A DNA stretch of 64,000 bases from Gemmata palustris (GTDB taxonomy: Bacteria > Planctomycetota > Planctomycetia > Gemmatales > Gemmataceae), in NCBI RefSeq assembly GCF_017939745.1, contig NZ_JAGKQQ010000001.1, positions 124,001 through 188,000 of the forward strand, in the 5' to 3' direction. Shown here piece after piece: positions 28,612 to 37,981 of the stretch. Made by a program: the position numbers and the translations under genes. Each line of letters starts with the position of its first letter. Within the stretch, counting starts at the first letter, position 1. Under the pieces are notes generated by a model. That model was not told the DNA's origin, ran no database searches, and saw only the letters and a program-made list of their open reading frames with translations.

Positions 28612-31011
28612 ATGTCCGAACCGCCAGTTCCTGCTCCCGCAACGAACGCAGTGGCCGAGTCGCCTTCAGCCCCGTCGGGGGGGCCGGCCGCGCCCCCCGA
28701 ACCGGTTGCGCCCGCGGACCTCGCCCCGGTCCCCACTCGTCGCGAGCGGTTCGCGTGGTACGCGGGGAGCATGATTCTGGCGAGCGTCCTCGTGACCGCG
28801 GGGCTGCGGCTCGAGAGCCAGGATCTGCACGCACCGTTTTACTACGATCTCGACTCGCTCCTGTATCTGCCGCTGGCGAAGGGCGTTGTTGAGAACGGCA
28901 CCCACTGGCACAACGACCGGCTGGGCGCCCCGGGCGTACAGGAACTCTACGACTTCCCCATCATCGACTACCTGCACTTCGGGCTCCTGTGGCTCCTGAG
29001 CCGCGTCACGCCCGATTTGTTGGTCGCGTACAACGTGTACAACCTGCTCACGTACCCGCTCACGGTCCTGACCGGGATGTTCGTGCTGCGCTGGTTGAAG
29101 CTCTCGCTCCCTGCTGCCGCGGTGGGGGGATTGCTTTATGCGTTCCTCCCGTACCACCAGGAGCGCTACCAGTACCACTACTTCCTCGCGGCGTACTGGG
29201 TGGTGCCCCTGTCACTGATGCCGGCACTGGCGCTCTGCCGGGGCGAGTTCCCGCTGTTCCCGCTCCAACCGGACGGCACGCGCCGGCGCACGCTCTTTTC
29301 GCTGAGCGCGCTGTGGGCGGTCGTGCTCGGGGCGCTCACGGCGTCGGCGGGGGCGTACTATGCGTTCTTCGCGTGCGCGACGTATGCGTTCGCCGGGGCG
29401 TATGCGAGTCTAATGTTCCGCACCTGGCGCGGCGCGCTCTCGGCCGCATGGGTCATCGCGCCGGTGATCCTGGTCGGGTTCGCGTACCACTACCCGACGT
29501 TCGTGTACCAGTACCACTACGGGGTGAACCCGATCACGGACCGGTGGCCGGAAGAGGCCGAAACTTACGGGCTGAAACTCGCGCACCTGATCCTCCCGGC
29601 GAACGACCACAACCTGACGATCCTCTCGCAGCTCCGGATGCTGTACAGCACGCCCCAGCGCCCGGTGGACGGCGAGAGCGCTGGGGCGCTCGGCGTGGTC
29701 GGCGGGACGGGACTGGTCGTGCTGCTGGTCATGGCCGTCCTCCCGCACCGGCGGCGCTGGCCGGAGGGACCGCTCGTGGCGCTGGTGTTGTTCCTGGTGC
29801 TCCTGGCCACCGTCGGCGGGTTCGGATCGCTCTTCAACATGCTGGTGACGGCCCAGATCCGCGCCTACAACCGCATCAGCGTGTTCATCGGGTTTTTGTG
29901 CCTGTTCGCCGTGCTGTGGTGGGTGGACCGGTTCTTGCTCGCGCGCACCAGCCACCGCGGGAAGCAGCTCCGCTACCCCGCGCTGGCCGCGCTGTTCCTG
30001 ATCGGGTTCCTGGACCAGACGCCGTACAGTTGGTTCAAACAGAAGGTCGTTACGGTCACGGGCCAGCACGCGGAGCGGTTCCGAACCGACAAACAGTTCT
30101 TCCAGGAAATCGAAGAGAAGGCCCCCGGGGCGCGCGTGTTCTGTTTACCCTACATCGCGTTCCCCGAGAGCCCGCCCGTTCAGAAGATGCAGGCCTATGA
30201 GCACGTCCGCGGGTACCTGATGACCGACACACTGACGTGGAGCTTCGGCGCTGTGAAGCGGCGCGAGGCCGACAGTTGGCAGCGCGAGGTGGCGTTCGAG
30301 AAGCCGAACGAGTTCCTTCGGCGCATCGTGGTCCGGGGGTTCGACGGGGTATTTATCGACGGGCGCGGGTACCTGCCCCGCCGGGTCGAACCCGGTAAGA
30401 GCGAGCCGGTGAGCGTGGTGAACCCGCGCGAGCGCATCCACGCGATCTACGGCGACCTCGTGAAACAAAGCACGGCCCGGCTCCCGGAAGTGGTTCACAA
30501 GGACGGCAAACAGTTCTTCCTCGACCTGCGGCCGTACCGGGACGCCTACCAGCGGGTGGTCGGGGCGGAGGAGTTCGATCGACAGGCCCGGACCGAGCGC
30601 GAGCTGGTCGTCCCACTGTGGCTCAAGGGCTTCACGGTGGACGAGCCGTTTTACGGGGAGTTTCTCTTGTGGGGCAGTTACAACTCCACGCTCGTGCTCG
30701 TCAACCCGACCGACCGGACCCGGAGCATCGACCTCACGTTCGAGATCGGTGTCGATGTGGTCGGCGAGTACGGCTTCGCGTTTTCGGGGCGCCCGGGATT
30801 GGTAGACGGCGAATTCTCTGTGGAAAAACCGTTCGAGGAAGACAGTCAGAACCGCACGCGGCACATGGCACCCCCCAGAACGCTCCACGCGGAACTGCCT
30901 CCGGGCCGGACCACCGTGCGCATTCGGTGTACCCCGCCTCCGTGGTTCTTCCCGGGCGACCACCGGAAGATGTGCTACTTCATCAAGAACTTTCGGGTGG
31001 TGGAGAAGTAG
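28612..31011 (+). CDS. Large multi-pass membrane protein (GT-C/YfhO-like)
   Basis: About 799 residues from ATG 28612; the open frame starts at 28549. After a Pro/Ala-rich cytoplasmic head there are about 11-12 membrane helices up to residue ~475, for example SMILASVLVTAGL, LLWLLSRVTPDLLVAYNVYN, GGLLYAFLPYHQERYQYHYF and LLVMAVLPHRRRW. The luminal/periplasmic C-terminal ~320 residues are soluble and end in a beta-rich domain (WGSYNSTLVLVNPTDRTRSI). The layout matches GT-C glycosyltransferases or YfhO-type proteins that work on lipid-linked sugars. Divergent from the SDR gene, 66 bp apart. Confidence 0.75.
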   Translation: MSEPPVPAPATNAVAESPSAPSGGPAAPPEPVAPADLAPVPTRRERFAWYAGSMILASVLVTAGLRLESQDLHAPFYYDLDSLLYLPLAKGVVENGTHWHNDRLGAPGVQELYDFPIIDYLHFGLLWLLSRVTPDLLVAYNVYNLLTYPLTVLTGMFVLRWLKLSLPAAAVGGLLYAFLPYHQERYQYHYFLAAYWVVPLSLMPALALCRGEFPLFPLQPDGTRRRTLFSLSALWAVVLGALTASAGAYYAFFACATYAFAGAYASLMFRTWRGALSAAWVIAPVILVGFAYHYPTFVYQYHYGVNPITDRWPEEAETYGLKLAHLILPANDHNLTILSQLRMLYSTPQRPVDGESAGALGVVGGTGLVVLLVMAVLPHRRRWPEGPLVALVLFLVLLATVGGFGSLFNMLVTAQIRAYNRISVFIGFLCLFAVLWWVDRFLLARTSHRGKQLRYPALAALFLIGFLDQTPYSWFKQKVVTVTGQHAERFRTDKQFFQEIEEKAPGARVFCLPYIAFPESPPVQKMQAYEHVRGYLMTDTLTWSFGAVKRREADSWQREVAFEKPNEFLRRIVVRGFDGVFIDGRGYLPRRVEPGKSEPVSVVNPRERIHAIYGDLVKQSTARLPEVVHKDGKQFFLDLRPYRDAYQRVVGAEEFDRQARTERELVVPLWLKGFTVDEPFYGEFLLWGSYNSTLVLVNPTDRTRSIDLTFEIGVDVVGEYGFAFSGRPGLVDGEFSVEKPFEEDSQNRTRHMAPPRTLHAELPPGRTTVRIRCTPPPWFFPGDHRKMCYFIKNFRVVEK

Positions 31012-31130
31012 GGCTGAACCCCGCGCGACACGTGGGGCGATTTGGAGAATATTGTACTTTCGTATATTATTGTTTAGCCGTCGGGTGGGAGAGCTTGCTC
31101 TTGAATATCGAGAGGCGGGAGCGGGCCTTC

Positions 31131-31318
31131 TGTTAGCAATATTGGGCTGAATGTGGGGGTGTTGTTAGCGATTGTTAGCGGGCTAGAGGCTGTGGTCCGG
31201 GGCGATGAGAACGGGCGCTGATGCGGGTGGCCTGGAAATCTCAGCAGTTGGGGCGGATCGGGCTCGGTTCGGGCGCTGGAAATGGCTCCTCGGGCCGAAA
31301 ATGTTAGCAAATGTTAGC
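31131..31318. repeat. Five TGTTAGC heptamers, two pairs phased by 10 bp
   Basis: TGTTAGC occurs at 31131, 31163, 31173, 31302 and 31312. Two pairs are exactly 10 bp apart. The intergenic region 31012-31442, between the membrane-protein gene and gdhA, otherwise holds no convincing ORF. TATAAT at 31390-31395 could be the -10 box of gdhA, but no good -35 precedes it. Confidence 0.5.
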
Positions 31319-31442
31319 CGCGCGTCAATTCGGGGTACCTCCTGCGGCCGATCAACGTGGTGCCGACCGAGTGGCTAATGACCCGTGTGTATAATCCCGT
31401 AGTGCCAAAGTAACGGTTCCTCTCCCCGTTCGAGGTGCAGCG

Positions 31443-32735
31443 ATGTCTGCTATGCCCCCGGGCAATCCGGCCTCAAATCCGTTCATCAGTTCGCCGACGT
31501 ACCTGATGGCGTGCCAACAGTTGCGCAACGTCGCGCGGGCGATTCAGCTCGATAGCGGGGTCGCCGAGCGGCTCATGCTGCCGAAGCGGTCACAGATCGT
31601 CTCCGTGCCGGTGCGGATGGAAGACGGGCGCACGGAAGTGTTTGTCGGGTACCGCGTGCAGCACTCGCTCACGAGCGGGCCGAGCAAGGGCGGCTTGCGG
31701 TACGCGAAGAACGTCGACCTCGGCGAAGTCGCCGCGCTCGCGATGTGGATGAGCTGGAAGTGCGGCATCATGAACCTGCCCTACGGCGGCGCGAAGGGCG
31801 GCATCGCGGTGGACCCGGCCGAGCTGAGGGGCGGCGAAAAAGAGCGCCTCACGCGCCGGTTCACGGACGAGATCCAGAACATCATCGGCCCGCGCGTGGA
31901 CGTGATGGCGCCCGACATGGGCACCGACGAACAGACGATGGCGTGGATCTACGACACGTACTCGATGAAGGTCGGGTACGCCTGCCCCGAGATCGTGACC
32001 GGCAAGCCGGTCGAGTTGGGCGGGTGCGTGGGCCGCAAGGAGGCCACCGGGCGCGGCGTGGTGTACTGCATTTCCGAGGCGTTCGACGAACTGAACATCA
32101 AGTCTGAGGGCGCGACCGCGGTGGTCCAGGGGTTCGGTAACGTCGGCTCGGTGACGTGCGACGAACTGGTCAAGATCGGCACGAAGGTGGTCGCGATCGG
32201 CGACCGCTACGGCTCGATCCGCAACGACCGCGGCATCAACATCGCGCGGCTCAACGAGTACGTGTCCAGGAACGAGCGGAAGACGATCGTCGGGTTCCCG
32301 GAGGCCGAAGCGATCCCGGACGCGGAGTTGCTCATCACGCCGTGTACGGTGCTCGTCCCGGCCGCGATGGAGCGCGTCATCACCGCGGAGAACGCCGGGA
32401 AACTGAAGTGCCGCGTGCTGGCCGAAGGCGCGAACGGCCCGACCGACCCGGAAGCCGACGCGATCCTCGCGAACACGGACGTCTTCGTCATCCCGGACAT
32501 CCTGTGCAACGCGGGCGGCGTGACGGTGTCGTACTTCGAGTGGGTGCAGGACCTCGCGCAGTTCATGTGGGACGAGGAAGAGGTCAACGCACAGTTGAAG
32601 AAACTGATGCTCGGCGCGTTCAAGCGGGTGCGCGACGAGGCGAAGGGGCGGAAGATCGGCAACCGCCTCGCGGCCCTGAGCTTGGGCGTGCAGAAGGTCG
32701 CCCGCGAAAAGAACAAGCGCGGCCTGTACCCGTAA
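31443..32735 (+). CDS. Glu/Leu/Phe/Val dehydrogenase, probably glutamate dehydrogenase
   Basis: 430 residues, hexameric GDH size. The catalytic-lysine region is MNLPYGGAKGGIAVDP (~108), the substrate-binding KGGLRYAKNVDLGEVAALAM precedes it, and the dinucleotide fold is VVQGFGNVGSVTCDEL (~222). It interconverts glutamate and 2-oxoglutarate with NAD(P). Substrate class (Glu rather than Leu/Val) is inferred from overall pattern and length. It stands alone. Confidence 0.93.
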   Translation: MSAMPPGNPASNPFISSPTYLMACQQLRNVARAIQLDSGVAERLMLPKRSQIVSVPVRMEDGRTEVFVGYRVQHSLTSGPSKGGLRYAKNVDLGEVAALAMWMSWKCGIMNLPYGGAKGGIAVDPAELRGGEKERLTRRFTDEIQNIIGPRVDVMAPDMGTDEQTMAWIYDTYSMKVGYACPEIVTGKPVELGGCVGRKEATGRGVVYCISEAFDELNIKSEGATAVVQGFGNVGSVTCDELVKIGTKVVAIGDRYGSIRNDRGINIARLNEYVSRNERKTIVGFPEAEAIPDAELLITPCTVLVPAAMERVITAENAGKLKCRVLAEGANGPTDPEADAILANTDVFVIPDILCNAGGVTVSYFEWVQDLAQFMWDEEEVNAQLKKLMLGAFKRVRDEAKGRKIGNRLAALSLGVQKVAREKNKRGLYP

Positions 32736-32760
32736 CGAGATTTCAGGGTTTGTCAGTCTC

Positions 32761-32815
32761 GCCAGGGGTTGCGCTCACGCTTCACCCCTGGCTACTATCT
32801 GCCGCCCTCCGGGGC
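32761..32815. repeat. Two-hairpin repeat
   Basis: GCCAGGGGT (32761-32769) pairs with ACCCCTGGC (32784-32792); after CTACTATCTGCCG comes a second small hairpin, CCCTCCGGGG. The layout 'hairpin, GCTAC spacer, CCC-n-GGGG hairpin' recurs at 40774-40830. It follows the gdh gene and would serve as a terminator. Confidence 0.6.
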
Positions 32816-32882
32816 TAAGAAATACACTCATTGTCTGATCCGCGTGATCTGCGTTATCCGTGGCTCTTCTGCTTCTAAAGGG

Positions 32883-33647
32883 TCACGCACCCGGTAAACG
32901 CAGTTCGACTAGGAATCGGTCCAATTCCTCGACTGGTGGTTCTGTGGGGAGCGTGCTCGCTTCGTAGGCCGCGTTCAGGCGCGATTCCCATTCGTCGAGT
33001 TGTTGCGTGTGGAACGCGACATCCACGGCATTGAGCGTACCGAACTCGGCGTTCGCTTTGCGCGCGATCAGTTCCGGGATGAAGCCCAGCCGGAACCGCT
33101 CGTTGAGGGTGGGCAGGTGCGTTTGCACTTCGCCCGTTTCGAGCAGATGAACGCCGGTGAGCGCCACGCGGTACGCATACAGCAGCGTCTTCGCGCGCTT
33201 CGCCGTTTCCTTCTCGAAGAGCTTCCGCTGCGTGTGCAAGAACCCACGATAGTGGTTGTGACAGTGCTTCGTAACGCACTTCTGCGCGAGCGGGCGCAGG
33301 CGCGCGAGGAAGTCTGCGCCGTGTGCGACGAGCGGCGAGAAGACCTGTTCGAGCACGTACCCGTTGTGCTTGCACATCATGCGGAGGTATTTCCCGACTT
33401 CGTGGCTCACCGCTTCCAATTCGCGCCCCTCGAGTTCGCCCTTCGGCTCAACGGTGTCTGTGGGCTGCCGCAAACCGACGATCGCACGCAGCGGCGCGAG
33501 GAAGCACCCGCGCAGGTCGATGTCGCTGTCCGCCGAGGGGAAGCCGTAGACGTGCGACCCGCTGACCGTCCAGAACAGCGCGGTCGGCACGCGCTCGATG
33601 CCCCATTGCGCGAGTGCGGGTAAGTCGAGATCGTGGGCAGTGGTCAT
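32883..33647 (-). CDS. DNA polymerase beta-superfamily nucleotidyltransferase (COG3541-like)
   Basis: 254 residues from ATG 33647. The nucleotidyltransferase core is VSGSHVYGFPSADSDIDLRG (~28-47), with the GS...DxD metal-binding acids, and a helical C-terminal part with His/Lys residues (KCVTKHCHNHYRGFL) follows. Members of this group are poorly characterised. It is downstream of alkA and ogt on the same strand, 41 bp after alkA, so a nucleic-acid repair link is plausible but unproven. Confidence 0.82.
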   Translation of the reverse strand: MTTAHDLDLPALAQWGIERVPTALFWTVSGSHVYGFPSADSDIDLRGCFLAPLRAIVGLRQPTDTVEPKGELEGRELEAVSHEVGKYLRMMCKHNGYVLEQVFSPLVAHGADFLARLRPLAQKCVTKHCHNHYRGFLHTQRKLFEKETAKRAKTLLYAYRVALTGVHLLETGEVQTHLPTLNERFRLGFIPELIARKANAEFGTLNAVDVAFHTQQLDEWESRLNAAYEASTLPTEPPVEELDRFLVELRLPGA

Positions 33648-33688
33648 CAGCTTTCTCCGAGTCGCGGACGTCCGCTCTTGGCCACCAG

Positions 33689-34576
33689 TCAGGAGCCGTT
33701 CTGGGGGGTGGAGGTTCGGCGCGGTGCCGCGCGTTGGGTTGCGTCGAGCCAGAGGTGCTGGGCCGCGTAGCCCCGGTACGGGCGCCACGCTTCTGTGATC
33801 GGAGACTCAACCGCGCGCTTCAACACTAGGTCGGACCCGGGCCAGGCGTCGGAATCTCGCAATCCGCGCAGAGCGAAATACTCGACCGTCCACGGCCCGA
33901 TTCCGGGCAGTGCGAGGAGGGTCGCTCGCACCGCGTTCTGGTCGGGATCGGTGAATACAAGTGCTCGATCCGCGACCGCCCGTGCGACCGCGCGCAGTGC
34001 CCGCACTCGCTGAGTCGGCATCCCGATCGAACTCAAATCACCGTCAGCGAGTACCTCCGGCGCGGGGAAGAGTAGATCCGGGGGCGCGGAATCGGAATTC
34101 GACATTCGGTGCCCGAAGCGCGTGGCGATTCGTCCCATGATCGTAGTTGCGGCGCGCACACTCACCTGTTGGCCGACGATCGTGCGAACGAGTAGCTCGA
34201 AGTGCGACCAGGCGCCGGGAACCCGGATACCGGGGCGCGCCGCAACCAGCGCGCTCATCCGCGGCTCGGTGGCGAGCGCGACTCGAACTGCTGCGGGGTC
34301 GGCGTCCAGATCGAACATTTGGCGCACGCGAGCGCGGATCGCGTCGGTGTGTCGTGCGACCGGCCCGCGGACCGAAACGCTTAACTGATGCTGGCTCGCG
34401 TGTGGCGCAACGGTGATGGTGCCCGTATCGCCGTCAATTTCCACCGCGCGCGTGTAGTGTCCGCTCTCGACAGTTTCGACACCGGTCGTCAATCGGCCGC
34501 TGAAGTAGCCCAGGAAGAACGCCCAGTCGAGCGGCGGCGCGTAATCCAGGTGCAGTGTGACACCGAGCAAGGCCAT
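33689..34576 (-). CDS. alkA: AlkA-type DNA-3-methyladenine glycosylase II
   Basis: 295 residues from ATG 34576 (an open frame reaches 34621). An N-terminal AlkA_N-like domain is followed by the helix-hairpin-helix LLALPGIGPWTVEYFALRGL (~220) and the catalytic Asp in SDAWPGSDLVLKRAV (~248). FELLVRTIVGQQVSVRAATT is the substrate-pocket helix. It removes alkylated bases to start base excision repair. Only a fifth of the ORF at the N-terminus is variable. Lies directly downstream of ogt. Confidence 0.9.
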   Translation of the reverse strand: MALLGVTLHLDYAPPLDWAFFLGYFSGRLTTGVETVESGHYTRAVEIDGDTGTITVAPHASQHQLSVSVRGPVARHTDAIRARVRQMFDLDADPAAVRVALATEPRMSALVAARPGIRVPGAWSHFELLVRTIVGQQVSVRAATTIMGRIATRFGHRMSNSDSAPPDLLFPAPEVLADGDLSSIGMPTQRVRALRAVARAVADRALVFTDPDQNAVRATLLALPGIGPWTVEYFALRGLRDSDAWPGSDLVLKRAVESPITEAWRPYRGYAAQHLWLDATQRAAPRRTSTPQNGS

Positions 34577-34628
34577 TCGGTATTCTCGTGAGAGGAACGA
34601 GATTTGTGGCGTGTGTGACAAGCGGGTG

Positions 34629-35129
34629 CTACTTCACCGCGTCGATGTCTGGCACGCCTTCCAGTCGAAGTAACAGCGCTTTGGCCGCGAGTCCGCCCGC
34701 GTACCCGGTCAATTTGCCAGACGAGCCGATTACGCGGTGACACGGGCCGATAATCGAAATCGGGTTCTTCCCGTTGGCCGCGCCGACTGCACGGGCGGAC
34801 GTGGGGTGCCCGATTTGTCGGGCGAGTTCCCCGTAACTCCGAGTCTCACCGAAGGGAATGCTCAGTAGCGCGCGCCACACTTTCTGCTGGAACGGGGTGC
34901 CGACGAAATCGAGTGCGACCGAAAACACCTTCCGCGTACCCGCGAAGTATTCGTTTAATTGCTGTTCCGTCGCGACGAGCACCGGGTGGTGCGGGTCTTC
35001 CGAACCGGCTTCGAGTCGCACACGCAGCGGATCGTCGTTCTCCCAGAGAATTGCGGCCAGGCCCTTTTCGCTGCCGATGAGTTTGAGTTCACCAATGGGG
35101 GACGGCATCGTTTTGTAAACGTAACTCAT
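34629..35129 (-). CDS. ogt: Methylated-DNA-protein-cysteine methyltransferase
   Basis: 166 residues. The acceptor Cys is in IIGPCHRVIGSSGKLTGYAG (~130), with the helix-turn-helix FGETRSYGELARQIGHP before it. Takes methyl groups from O6-methylguanine in a suicide reaction. No Ada-type N-terminal regulatory domain. Heads a minus-strand set with alkA and the nucleotidyltransferase gene. Confidence 0.95.
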   Translation of the reverse strand: MSYVYKTMPSPIGELKLIGSEKGLAAILWENDDPLRVRLEAGSEDPHHPVLVATEQQLNEYFAGTRKVFSVALDFVGTPFQQKVWRALLSIPFGETRSYGELARQIGHPTSARAVGAANGKNPISIIGPCHRVIGSSGKLTGYAGGLAAKALLLRLEGVPDIDAVK

Positions 35130-35335
35130 TGCGAATCCTGTGGGGTCATCAGGTGTTGGGGTGTCGATTGTGAATTTTAGTTCAGAAGTGATCGCGGGTC
35201 TATGCTGCTTCGAGTGCGATCTGCGATCCCGGGCTCACTTTGGGGCGGCCCGAGAGTCGTGGCTCGGTCGGGAAGTGGGTGAATGTTGCGATCGTGCCGT
35301 ATGTGCGGTTGTGTGAAGTGTTTTGGACGGACCGA

Positions 35336-35368
35336 GCCGTGATCGGAGGGCGGTCACTCGATCACGGC
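35336..35368 (-). terminator. Hairpin downstream of purC
   Basis: GCCGTGATCG (35336-35345) pairs with CGATCACGGC (35359-35368), 10-bp stem, 13-nt loop, 24 bp past the purC stop on its strand. There is no U-run, so it may end or protect the transcript rather than act as a classical terminator. The rest of 35130-35335 shows no gene. Confidence 0.5.
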
Positions 35369-35391
35369 AATTCCCTGGATTGGCCGGTCGT

Positions 35392-36270
35392 TCAAGTCGT
35401 CGCCGTGAGGCGCGCGAGTGCTTCCTGGTACTTCGCCACGGTGCGCGTCACTACGGCTTCGGGCAGCACGGGCGGCGGGCTGGACTTGTCCCAGTCCGTC
35501 GTTTCGAGCCAGTCGCGGACGAACTGTTTGTCGAACGAAACTGGCGAGGAACCCGGCTGGTACGTGTCCTTCGGCCAGTAGCGCGAACTGTCCGGCGTCA
35601 GCACCTCGTCGATGAGGATGATCTCGCCGCTCGGGAGCCGGCCCCACTCGAACTTCGTGTCCGCGAGGATGATCCCGCGCTTCTCCGCGAACTCTGCCGC
35701 CCGGCGGTACACGTCCAGTGTCTTAGTTTTCAGCTCCGCCGCGGTCTCGGCCCCGACCGCTTTCACCATCTGCTCGAACGAGATGTTCTCGTCGTGCTCG
35801 CCGTCTTCGGCCTTCGTCGCGGGCGTGAAGATCGGCTCCGGGAGCTTGCTCGCGAGTTCCAACCCGGCCGGGAGCGGGATGCCGCACACGGTGCCGTGCG
35901 CCTGGTACTCCTTCCAGCCCGAACCCGCGAGGTACCCGCGCGCGACACACTCCACCGGCACGACGGTCGTTTTCTTGACGAGCATCGCGCGCCCTTCGAG
36001 TTCCTCTCGCTGGAACGCATTCGGCATCTGGGAGAGGTCCGCGCTGATGAGATGGTTCGGTATGTTGAGCTGCTTCAACCAGAAGAGCGTCAGCGCGGTG
36101 AGAATCACGCCCTTACCCGGGATCGGCGTGGACAGGATGTGATCGAACGCGCTGATGCGATCGGTCGCGACGATAACGAGTTTGTCGCCGAGATCGTACA
36201 CGTCGCGCACCTTCCCGTGGCGCGGGGTGAATCCCGGTACCTGACTTTGAAATAACGGTTCTGCGGGCAT
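35392..36270 (-). CDS. purC: SAICAR synthase
   Basis: 292 residues. The start GFTPRHGKVRDVYDLGDKLV is the ATP-binding N-terminus of PurC, followed by VATDRISAFDHILSTPIPGK, VECVARGYLAGSGWKEY and LADTKFEWG. It joins CAIR and aspartate in purine synthesis. Length is near the eukaryote/bacterial long form (about 290-300). It stands alone on the minus strand. Confidence 0.96.
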   Translation of the reverse strand: MPAEPLFQSQVPGFTPRHGKVRDVYDLGDKLVIVATDRISAFDHILSTPIPGKGVILTALTLFWLKQLNIPNHLISADLSQMPNAFQREELEGRAMLVKKTTVVPVECVARGYLAGSGWKEYQAHGTVCGIPLPAGLELASKLPEPIFTPATKAEDGEHDENISFEQMVKAVGAETAAELKTKTLDVYRRAAEFAEKRGIILADTKFEWGRLPSGEIILIDEVLTPDSSRYWPKDTYQPGSSPVSFDKQFVRDWLETTDWDKSSPPPVLPEAVVTRTVAKYQEALARLTATT

Positions 36271-36337
36271 AAATAGGAGGGGTTTGGGATGGGAGCCGGT
36301 TCGTACACGACGCGGCGGTTATTGTATGATCCGTGTT

Positions 36338-36402
36338 ACCCGCTCGTTGGCACTCGCGGTTCGCCAATTAGCAGAGCGAACCGCGAGTGCCAACGAGCGG
36401 GT
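36338..36402. repeat. Perfect 27-bp-arm inverted repeat
   Basis: Arms 36338-36364 and 36376-36402 are perfect complements over 27 bp with an 11-nt loop (CAATTAGCAGA). It lies between the divergent purC and WD40 genes. TATGAT at 36325-36330 just upstream may be a -10 box; if so, the hairpin would form the very 5' end of the WD40-gene transcript, 18 bp before its ATG. Confidence 0.88.
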
Positions 36403-36419
36403 GTGCTTGCAGGTGGACC

Positions 36420-37865
36420 ATGCTCAAACACGAAGCGAAGTTGATCGACCCGGACGCGCCACTGATCGTGTCGGCGCTGACGGACGCGACTGTCGCCGCG
36501 AACAAGCGGTGCCGCGCCCGGTTACTCGCGGACGATCCCGCGAAATGGCGGAAGTTCGCGCGGGCCGTTGCCGCGAAGCCCGAGGGGTGGGAGATGTTCC
36601 GCGGCGGGCGCGGCGGCGTACCCGCAACTCAGGTTCTCGCCGCGTGGTGGACCGATGCCATCGGGCGCAAGCACGTCGTCGTTCGCGGTCGGCGTGTTGA
36701 ACATGACGAGGCGAAGCGGCTGCTCCTGAAAGAAGAACTCGCCGCGCGCACCCCGCTGTGGCACGCTTACCCCGAGTACGTCTGTCGGCGAACGGTGGGT
36801 GGCACGGAACAGATCGTGTGCGCTTGCGGGTGCGGCGCAGTGGGTACGCCCGAGTCGCTGGGCTGGATGGGTGAAACGTGCGGCCCGTGTTTTGACCGCA
36901 AGGAAGAACTGGGCGCGGCCGGACTACGCGCGAATTTACCGGGCGTGTTGTACGGCGAGCGCGACCCGCTCGGGGCGCTGGGCGTGCTGGCGTGCTCGCC
37001 GGACGGGAACCGCGTCGCGGCGCGCGAGGGGGACGACATCGTCTGCTATTGGGACATGCGGGCCCGCACCCCGCGCACTGTGATCGAATTCAGTGGCGGG
37101 CGGGTGACGGACGTGGCCATCACCTCGGACAATCAGCGCTTGCTCGTTACGGGGATGGGGTACCCGGACACGCGGATCGGGCTGTTGGCCGTGTTCGATG
37201 TGACGACCGATCCACCGCAGCGGATCGACACAGAGGGCACGCCCGCGTCGCCGGGGTTGCGCATCGTCGCGCTGCCCGACTCGAGGCTCGCGCTCTTTCA
37301 CCGCTGGAGCGGCCGCAGCGTTGCGGAAATCGTTCGCATTCCTTCGGGTGAAGTCGTTCGTTCCCTCGACCTGAAACCCGATTCGTATGGCCGGTTCGCC
37401 CTTTCGCCCGATGGTACGCGGTTCATAACGTGCGGCCCCGATCCCGTCGTCGCCGGTGTGAATTCGATGCGCGTTTCCATGCGCCTGCCGATTGGGACGA
37501 ACATTGTCGCCTTCTCGCACGACGGGAAACGGGTGTTCGCCCAGAACAACGGGCGGTTGGTGGCCTACGACTCGGTCACCGGCGCCCAGGTCATTTCTGT
37601 CACAACAAACCGTGACCGCGTTCCCGATTACACTCGGTCCCTCGCGATCGACCCGGCCGGCGAGTTCGTGTACGCGGGCAGCAATTACAACGGGCGGCTG
37701 TTCGTTGTGCGCGCTGATACGCTGAAGTTGCACGCGACGTTCGACTGGCACCTCGGTCCGATCAACGGCCTCGCGATCTCGGCCGACGGCTCGCGCCTCT
37801 TCAGTGCAGGAGGCGACGGGTGCGTGAAGGTGTGGCCGATCCGCGACCTGCTCCGGGGCACGTGA
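36420..37865 (+). CDS. WD40/beta-propeller protein with zinc-knuckle-like Cys cluster
   Basis: 481 residues from ATG 36420 (AGGTGG before it). Residues ~1-175 are a helical/unknown domain ending in a Cys cluster ([12 protein letters not shown], then [10 protein letters not shown]) that could bind Zn. A propeller of about seven blades follows: [66 protein letters not shown] protein-interaction scaffold is the likely role. leuS begins 117 bp downstream. Confidence 0.78.
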   Translation: MLKHEAKLIDPDAPLIVSALTDATVAANKRCRARLLADDPAKWRKFARAVAAKPEGWEMFRGGRGGVPATQVLAAWWTDAIGRKHVVVRGRRVEHDEAKRLLLKEELAARTPLWHAYPEYVCRRTVGGTEQIVCACGCGAVGTPESLGWMGETCGPCFDRKEELGAAGLRANLPGVLYGERDPLGALGVLACSPDGNRVAAREGDDIVCYWDMRARTPRTVIEFSGGRVTDVAITSDNQRLLVTGMGYPDTRIGLLAVFDVTTDPPQRIDTEGTPASPGLRIVALPDSRLALFHRWSGRSVAEIVRIPSGEVVRSLDLKPDSYGRFALSPDGTRFITCGPDPVVAGVNSMRVSMRLPIGTNIVAFSHDGKRVFAQNNGRLVAYDSVTGAQVISVTTNRDRVPDYTRSLAIDPAGEFVYAGSNYNGRLFVVRADTLKLHATFDWHLGPINGLAISADGSRLFSAGGDGCVKVWPIRDLLRGT

Positions 37866-37981
37866 ACGAACCCGGCGCCCCCGCCCGGCGTCCCTTATGG
37901 ACGCGGATTTCCCCCGCACATAAGCCAAACTCACTCTGTCGAGAGCGGACGCCGTCCGCCGCAAGCAATAAAGGCCAAGCG

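Noticed and set aside
31074-31310. 78-codon minus-strand ORF before gdh
   Set aside because: Pro/Ser/Thr-rich with no good ribosome-binding site; the repeated heptamers explain its repeats. A decayed gene cannot be fully excluded.
35240-35581. 113-codon plus-strand ORF overlapping the purC end
   Set aside because: Runs into antisense of purC and shows no family sequence.
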